NCBI GenBank assembly: GCA_016786725.1
Contig: JAEUVU010000013.1
Coordinates: forward strand, 310,001 to 374,000
Reading direction: 5' to 3'
Length of the DNA stretch: 64,000 nucleotides
Source of the DNA: Ferruginibacter sp.
Lineage (GTDB): Bacteria; Bacteroidota; Bacteroidia; Chitinophagales; Chitinophagaceae
The notes beneath the pieces are model-generated. The model had not been told where the DNA came from. It made no database searches and saw only the letters and a program-made list of their open reading frames with translations. Of this stretch, positions 59,190 to 64,000 are shown in pieces (within the stretch, counting starts at the first letter, position 1; each line of letters opens with the position of its first letter). The translations under genes and the position numbers were made by a program.

Positions 59190-62100
59190 ATGAAAGCCAA
59201 AATTTACCTTTCGATCTTAATTACTATCCTTTTTATTAACCCCCAAAGTATCGCCCAAACATATAACTTACATTGGGGTACTGCCGGATGGACTGCCGGA
59301 TCTACATCCGGAACTATAACAAACATCGGCGGTTCGGGTGTTAATGCTACTGTAACCATGGTGAACAGTGCAGCAGGAACATGGCAAAACAGCACCCCAA
59401 CTGTAGGCCCTGCCGGAAGCATTAACTGGTTTTTACCCGGCCTTACCGCAGGCAATCCTATGGTGCTATGGGTTGATTGGGCAAACCTTACTTCTACAGT
59501 AACAACAGCAATTAAATTCAGCCGGCCTGTTACCAATATATCTTTTTATCTGGGAGATATGGATAGAACCAATCCATTGACATATGTTGACAGATTTACT
59601 TTTACAGCAACAAATAACCGTGTAGCCGTTCCAAATCCGATCGTAACCAAATTTCAGGCTGCTTTTACTGCACCTGATACCGTTTTGATCAGTGGAAACA
59701 CTGCTTATGGTAATTCAGCGCTTTCAAACGGTAATTCCGGAACCAGTAGTTTAACAAGCCAGGGAGCAACTATATTAGTACAATACAGCAACCCCGTTGA
59801 CTCTATAACTTTGTTCTGGGATCAGGGGCCAGGCGCTGCAGGAAATCCTGCCGGACAGGCAGTTGTGATAAGTGATATCGCTTTCAGTAAAGTTATTCCC
59901 GAATATCCGCCAACAGCAGATAATTTTACAAACGCACCCATGTCGCAGGGAAATGGGGCTACTGCAATTCCCGGCTTAATTGCTTCGGACCTGGATGGAA
60001 CCATCGCAAGTTTAAGGATTAAAACATTACCTCCCGCCGCCCAAGGATTACTAAGTATTCCTTGTCCGCCAACTCCTTCTGGTGCTACCTGCACAGGTGG
60101 TTTTGCCAATTTAACGGCGGCGGTATTAAGTGCTAACCCAGCGGGAATAGTTTTAACGCCTGCGCAGGCTGCAGCTATGCGTTTTGATCCTGCATCAAAT
60201 TTTGCAGGCAACGCGTCATTTACTTTTGATGCAACTGATAATAATGGAAATTTAAGCAACACCGCAACTTATATTTTACCTGTAGTTTCTTTACCGCCCG
60301 TATCTAATAATATTATGGAAAACAGCATGCCTAATACAAACGGGCCTACTGCCATACAGGGTTTAAGTTCTGCAGATGTAGATGGAACTATATCTTCGTA
60401 CCAAATAACAACTTTACCTGCACCAGGCGAAGGTGTGGTGAGCATCCCTTGTCCACCAACACCAACAGGATCTACCTGCACCGGTGGTTTTGCTGATTTA
60501 ACAGCCGCCGTATTAGCGGCAAATCCCGGAGGCATTCCTTTAACGCCAACCCAAATGGCAGGCATGCGTTTTGACCCTGCACCTGGCTTTATTGGTAAAG
60601 CAACTTTTAATTATAATGCTACAGATAACAGCGGTTATATAAGTAACACGGCTAATTATACAATTCCGGTTTCAGCTACAGCTACCACAGTAAGGCCTCC
60701 ATTGGCAGATAATATTATATCCCAGAATATAAATAATAGTTTAGGTAATACAGCCATTCCGCCTTTAAAAGCGAACGACCTGGATGGCTCTGTTGTATCC
60801 TACACAATCAGTACCATTCCAAATCCGGTTACGGGTATTTTAAGAATAACCTGTCCTTCAACACCTTCAGGCTTAACCTGCACTGGTGGTTTTGCAGATA
60901 TCATTCCGGGTACGGTATTAACACCCGCTGAATCGCAAAGGCTGGTTTTTGACCCGGCTCCTGGTTTTACCGGAACGGCTTCATTTACTTATTTTGCCAC
61001 TGATAATTCAAACTTAACAAGTAATACTGCAAATTATGATCTGCCAATTGTAAATACACCGCCAACAGCAACCAATATCAATACAATTGTGCCATTTAAT
61101 TCTGCTGCTACTGCAATACCTGCTTTAGCAGGTAACGATGCTGACGGAACTATAACAGGGTACACCATTACAACTGTGCCAACAGCAGTAATGGGTGTAT
61201 TAAGTGTACCTTGTCCGCCAACACCGGCAGGAGGTACCTGTACCGGTGGATTTGTAGATCTAACCCCGGCTGTTTTGGCAGCCAACCCTTCTGGAATTGC
61301 TTTAACACCAGCACAGGCAGCTGGCTTAAGGTTTGATCCTGCAACCGGCTTCAGCGGTACAGCTCCCTTCAATTATACAACAACAGATAATAACGGCAAC
61401 ATCAGCGCCCCGGCGGTTTACAATATTACTATGGATGATCAGCCGCCTGTAACTACTGATATTGTAAATGCAACAATTGCCAATACAGCCGGCCCAACCA
61501 ATGTAAATGCATTAAACGGCACAGATCCTGATGGAACTATTGCCAGTTATACCCTGTTAGGAGTACCAGATGCAACGCAGGGTATCCTGAGCATACCTTG
61601 CCCCGCAACACCTCCCGGCGCTACCTGCACCGGCGGGTTTGCAAACTTAACAGCTGCTGTATTTGCAGCTAATGCTTCAGGTATTTCTTTAACACCTGCA
61701 CAGGCTGCAGCTTTACGTTTTGACCCTACAGCAGGTTACACAGGCCTTGCAGCATTTAAATACGCTGCTATAGATAACAGCGGTAACCTAAGTAATATCT
61801 CTACCTATACTATTCCTGTTTCAGGAGCCGGTAATATACCTCCTATAGCAAGAAATATAACTACTCCGGCCATGGCATCTACAAATGGTGTAACAGCAAT
61901 ACCAACATTGGTAGGTACTGATGATGGTACAATTGTAAGCTATACATTAAACTCAGTTCCTTCTGCATCGCAGGGAGTGTTGAGCATTCCTTGTCCGGCT
62001 ACACCCGCAGGCGCAACCTGTACCGGAGGATTTGCAAACTTAACTCCCGCAGTTCTGGCAGCTAACCCAGGTGGCATCGTATTAACAACAGCACAGGCGG

Positions 62101-63554
62101 CAGGTATGCGTTTTGATCCAGATCCGAATTTTAGTGGTAAAGTAGAATTTGCTTACATAACCACAGATAATAACGGCGCAACGAGTGCAGGTGCGGTTTA
62201 CACTATTCCTGTAACCAGTTTGCCTCCTGTTGCCAACCCGGTAGTAGCACCTGTTATGTCTCATAATAACGGGCCCACTACAGTTCCTGGCCTTATTGCC
62301 AGCGATCCTGACGGAACCATTGCAACTTATTATATTGAGTCGCTTCCGGCAGTTTCACAGGGAGTGTTAAGCATTCCTTGTCCGCCAACACCAACCGGTG
62401 CAACCTGTTCAGGTGGTTTTGCAGATTTAACTGCTGCCGTTCTTGCCAACTATCCTGTTGGTGGTATTCCGGTTACACCGGCGCAAATGGCAGCAATGCG
62501 CTTTGATCCTGCGGTTAATTATAAAGGAAACGTAATCTTCAATTATCATGCAACAGATAATTCTGGCGTTATCAGCAACAGTACCACTTACACTATTCCT
62601 GTAAGCGATCTGCCGCCTGTTTCAAACGACATTCTTGCACCCAAAATGCTTAACAGCAACGGACCAACATCCATACCTGCTTTAAACAGTGCGGATGCTG
62701 ACGGTACAATTGCTACTTATGGTATCAATAGTTTACCTCCGGTGAACCAGGGAGTATTAAGCATTCCTTGTCCGCCAACACCTTCAGGTGCAACCTGTAC
62801 GGGAGGTTTTGCCAACCTCACTGCGGCAGTACTGGCGGCAAACCCGGGAGGTATTATTTTGACACCTGCCCAGGCAGCAGGCCTGCGTTTAGATCCGGCA
62901 GCAGGATATATCGGCAATGTTATCTTTAACTACTCTGCTTATGATAACACCGGTAACCTCAGTAACATTGCTAATTACACGATTCCTGTAGGGAACCCCC
63001 TGGCGTTGCCGCTTACGCTGATCAATTTTTCGGGACAAAGAATCAATAAGGATATCGTTGTTTATTGGAAAACAGAAAACGAAATCAATACAGATCATTT
63101 TGACGTTGAATACAGCACCAATGGAATTAATTTTGCAAGTGGCGGATTGGTAAACGCCAATAATGGCACTGTAAACAACTACCAGCTTACTTTATATAAT
63201 TATACCCAGCCGTTGTATTATATCCGCTTAAAATCAATTGACATTGGCGGGGCATTCAAATACAGTAATACCATCGTTATAACTTTAAACGATAAGTTGA
63301 AAAAATCACTGACTGTTTTATCAAATCCGGTTACCGATAAAATGAATGTTAAAATAGGGTCGGACCTAAATACAAATGCGTATCTGCGCCTTATTAATAA
63401 TCTTGGCCAGGTTTTACATACAGAAAACGCCACCCTGGTTAAAGGAGATAATCTTGTAACTATTTCAAAGATCAATGATCTGCCTGCCGGTGTCTATATG
63501 CTCCAGGCATTAATTGATAACGAAATGCTTGTGACAAGGGTTATAAAAAAATAA
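59190..63554 (+). CDS. Giant T9SS cargo protein with eight Cys-paired repeats
   Basis: A 1454-residue secreted protein (signal MKAKIYLSILITILFINPQS). Residues about 25-235 form a beta-rich, Cys-free N-terminal domain (ITNIGGSGVNATVTMVNSA). Residues 240-1269 hold eight repeats of about 125-130 residues, each with TAIPxLxxxDxDGTI, SIPCPPTP then TCTGGF, LTPAQAAxMRFDP and a closing FNYxATDNxGxxSNxxxYTIPV. The two Cys in each are 7-8 residues apart and probably form a disulphide. The tail (about 1270-1454) has VVYWKTENEINTDHFDVEYS and the type A T9SS sorting domain (LPAGVYMLQALIDNEMLVTRVIKK). It is likely an adhesin or matrix protein. It ends at a strong terminator. Confidence 0.9.
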   Translation: MKAKIYLSILITILFINPQSIAQTYNLHWGTAGWTAGSTSGTITNIGGSGVNATVTMVNSAAGTWQNSTPTVGPAGSINWFLPGLTAGNPMVLWVDWANLTSTVTTAIKFSRPVTNISFYLGDMDRTNPLTYVDRFTFTATNNRVAVPNPIVTKFQAAFTAPDTVLISGNTAYGNSALSNGNSGTSSLTSQGATILVQYSNPVDSITLFWDQGPGAAGNPAGQAVVISDIAFSKVIPEYPPTADNFTNAPMSQGNGATAIPGLIASDLDGTIASLRIKTLPPAAQGLLSIPCPPTPSGATCTGGFANLTAAVLSANPAGIVLTPAQAAAMRFDPASNFAGNASFTFDATDNNGNLSNTATYILPVVSLPPVSNNIMENSMPNTNGPTAIQGLSSADVDGTISSYQITTLPAPGEGVVSIPCPPTPTGSTCTGGFADLTAAVLAANPGGIPLTPTQMAGMRFDPAPGFIGKATFNYNATDNSGYISNTANYTIPVSATATTVRPPLADNIISQNINNSLGNTAIPPLKANDLDGSVVSYTISTIPNPVTGILRITCPSTPSGLTCTGGFADIIPGTVLTPAESQRLVFDPAPGFTGTASFTYFATDNSNLTSNTANYDLPIVNTPPTATNINTIVPFNSAATAIPALAGNDADGTITGYTITTVPTAVMGVLSVPCPPTPAGGTCTGGFVDLTPAVLAANPSGIALTPAQAAGLRFDPATGFSGTAPFNYTTTDNNGNISAPAVYNITMDDQPPVTTDIVNATIANTAGPTNVNALNGTDPDGTIASYTLLGVPDATQGILSIPCPATPPGATCTGGFANLTAAVFAANASGISLTPAQAAALRFDPTAGYTGLAAFKYAAIDNSGNLSNISTYTIPVSGAGNIPPIARNITTPAMASTNGVTAIPTLVGTDDGTIVSYTLNSVPSASQGVLSIPCPATPAGATCTGGFANLTPAVLAANPGGIVLTTAQAAGMRFDPDPNFSGKVEFAYITTDNNGATSAGAVYTIPVTSLPPVANPVVAPVMSHNNGPTTVPGLIASDPDGTIATYYIESLPAVSQGVLSIPCPPTPTGATCSGGFADLTAAVLANYPVGGIPVTPAQMAAMRFDPAVNYKGNVIFNYHATDNSGVISNSTTYTIPVSDLPPVSNDILAPKMLNSNGPTSIPALNSADADGTIATYGINSLPPVNQGVLSIPCPPTPSGATCTGGFANLTAAVLAANPGGIILTPAQAAGLRLDPAAGYIGNVIFNYSAYDNTGNLSNIANYTIPVGNPLALPLTLINFSGQRINKDIVVYWKTENEINTDHFDVEYSTNGINFASGGLVNANNGTVNNYQLTLYNYTQPLYYIRLKSIDIGGAFKYSNTIVITLNDKLKKSLTVLSNPVTDKMNVKIGSDLNTNAYLRLINNLGQVLHTENATLVKGDNLVTISKINDLPAGVYMLQALIDNEMLVTRVIKK
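59907..62996 (+). repeat. Eight tandem in-frame repeats (about 385 bp) in the T9SS cargo gene
   Basis: Eight coding repeats start with CCG/CCT CC- (Pro-Pro) and share the word GCATTCCTTGTCC in many copies. Copies differ at many third positions, so they are old or under diversification, but the conserved blocks still allow recombination that would change the repeat number. Confidence 0.85.
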
Positions 63555-63570
63555 AAAGCAATGAAAGTAT

Positions 63571-63599
63571 AAAAGGAGAGAAGCAATTCTCTCCTTTTT
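63571..63599 (+). terminator. Terminator after the T9SS cargo gene
   Basis: Perfect 12-bp arms AAAAGGAGAGAA (63571-63582) and TTCTCTCCTTTT (63587-63598) with a four-base loop, followed by T. It lies 17 bases after the stop codon. Confidence 0.85.
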
Positions 63600-63688
63600 C
63601 ATTTTGGCAGGAATTGAAACGGTTTTGGCAAAATGTCACTTAATTCAGCTTGGCTTACTCTTTGCGATTTTATATTAAAATCTGAATT

Positions 63689-64000
63689 ATGACAGTTGGA
63701 ATTTTAATGATATCGCTGGTTTTTATGCTGCTGGGTATGGCGGTTCAGGCAAGGCTGAGAAGTAAGTTTTCTGAATATGGCAAAGTGCCAGTAAGCAGCG
63801 GTTTAAGCGGAAAAGAAGTAGCAGAAAAAATGCTGCGTGACAATGGCATTTATGATGTTAAGGTAACTTCGGTAGATGGCTTTTTATCCGACCATTACAA
63901 TCCTGTAAATAAAACAGTAAATCTTAGTCCTGAAGTATATTCCGGCACAAACGTATCAGCAGCTGCTGTGGCAGCGCATGAATGCGGCCATGCAGTGCAG
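63689..64000 (+). CDS. YugP-type zinc metallopeptidase, 3' end beyond window
   Basis: The first 104 codons of a membrane-bound zinc metallopeptidase of the YugP family (PF04298). An N-terminal membrane helix (about 3-21, VGILMISLVFMLLGMAV) is followed by the family stretch GLSGKEVAEKMLRDNGIYDV, FLSDHYNPVNKTVNLSPEVY and the zinc site HECGH (HExxH) at 97-101, where the window ends soon after. The frame is open at the edge. In other bacteria the protein is common and its substrate is unknown. Confidence 0.9.
   Translation, partial: MTVGILMISLVFMLLGMAVQARLRSKFSEYGKVPVSSGLSGKEVAEKMLRDNGIYDVKVTSVDGFLSDHYNPVNKTVNLSPEVYSGTNVSAAAVAAHECGHAVQ

Noticed and set aside
59907..62996. Regular recurrence of the word GCATTCCTTGTCC about every 385 bases, considered as CRISPR-like or mobile repeats
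   Set aside because: The recurrences lie in one long open frame and encode the same protein motif in each of eight domain repeats; spacing is that of the domain, not of a CRISPR array.
1..64000. Search for tRNA, rRNA, insertion sequences, integrases and CRISPR arrays
   Set aside because: None recognised by eye; a dedicated tool could still find short RNA genes.

Overview
The window is a stretch of a Bacteroidota chromosome, most likely a soil or freshwater member of the Chitinophagaceae or a close relative. The evidence is SusC/SusD proteins, type IX secretion (T9SS) sorting domains of both the CHU_C and ordinary kinds, FecI/FecR signalling, many lipoproteins, few Shine-Dalgarno sites, and promoters of the Bacteroidota type (TAnnTTTG at -7). 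No rRNA, tRNA, insertion sequence, phage gene or CRISPR array was seen. The species assignment is inference.

Layout. 1-5.7 kb (minus strand): the start of atpB, a small-protein/nucleotidyltransferase pair, an MsbA-type ABC exporter, and a secreted protein with a possible clan CD (caspase-fold) peptidase end. 5.9-7.7 kb: a PhoB/PhoR-like two-component pair. 7.7-9.7 kb: a CHU_C-tailed secreted protein. 9.8-39.5 kb: a large polysaccharide utilisation locus. It has an ECF sigma factor, a FecR anti-sigma factor, SusC with a signalling (STN) domain, SusD and a lectin-like lipoprotein. After a terminator-like hairpin comes a tightly packed run of 13 genes: UnbV/FG-GAP lipoprotein, vanadium-haloperoxidase-like lipoprotein, GH30, seven-haem cytochrome c, GH30, two GH144, an endo/exonuclease/phosphatase-fold protein, GH43-like, SGNH hydrolase, GH97 and two GH3. 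The two GH144 and two GH3 enzymes suggest a beta-1,2-glucan or related beta-glucan substrate; the GH30 pair would add beta-1,6 or other beta-glucosyl cleavage. An MFS exporter-like gene and a sialate O-acetylesterase-type gene follow.

43-53 kb: a small membrane protein, two small hypothetical genes, then an inorganic phosphate locus. A TonB-dependent receptor, a beta-helix lipoprotein and an OprO/P-type porin lie on the minus strand; a DUF47 (PhoU-like) protein and a Pit transporter lie divergently on the plus strand. Upstream of the receptor, and between the porin and the Pit operon, are arrays of 7-bp direct repeats spaced exactly 11 bp apart (unit TGTTACC and variants). This is the geometry of a Pho box and the best regulatory discovery here. 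The PhoB/PhoR-like pair at 5.9-7.7 kb is the natural candidate regulator.

53-64 kb: galE, a stand-alone C-terminal transketolase half, an ECF sigma / anti-sigma / Spy-like periplasmic operon, a monocistronic atpA with its own promoter and terminator, a 1454-residue T9SS cargo protein with eight cysteine-paired repeats, and the start of a YugP-type zinc metallopeptidase.
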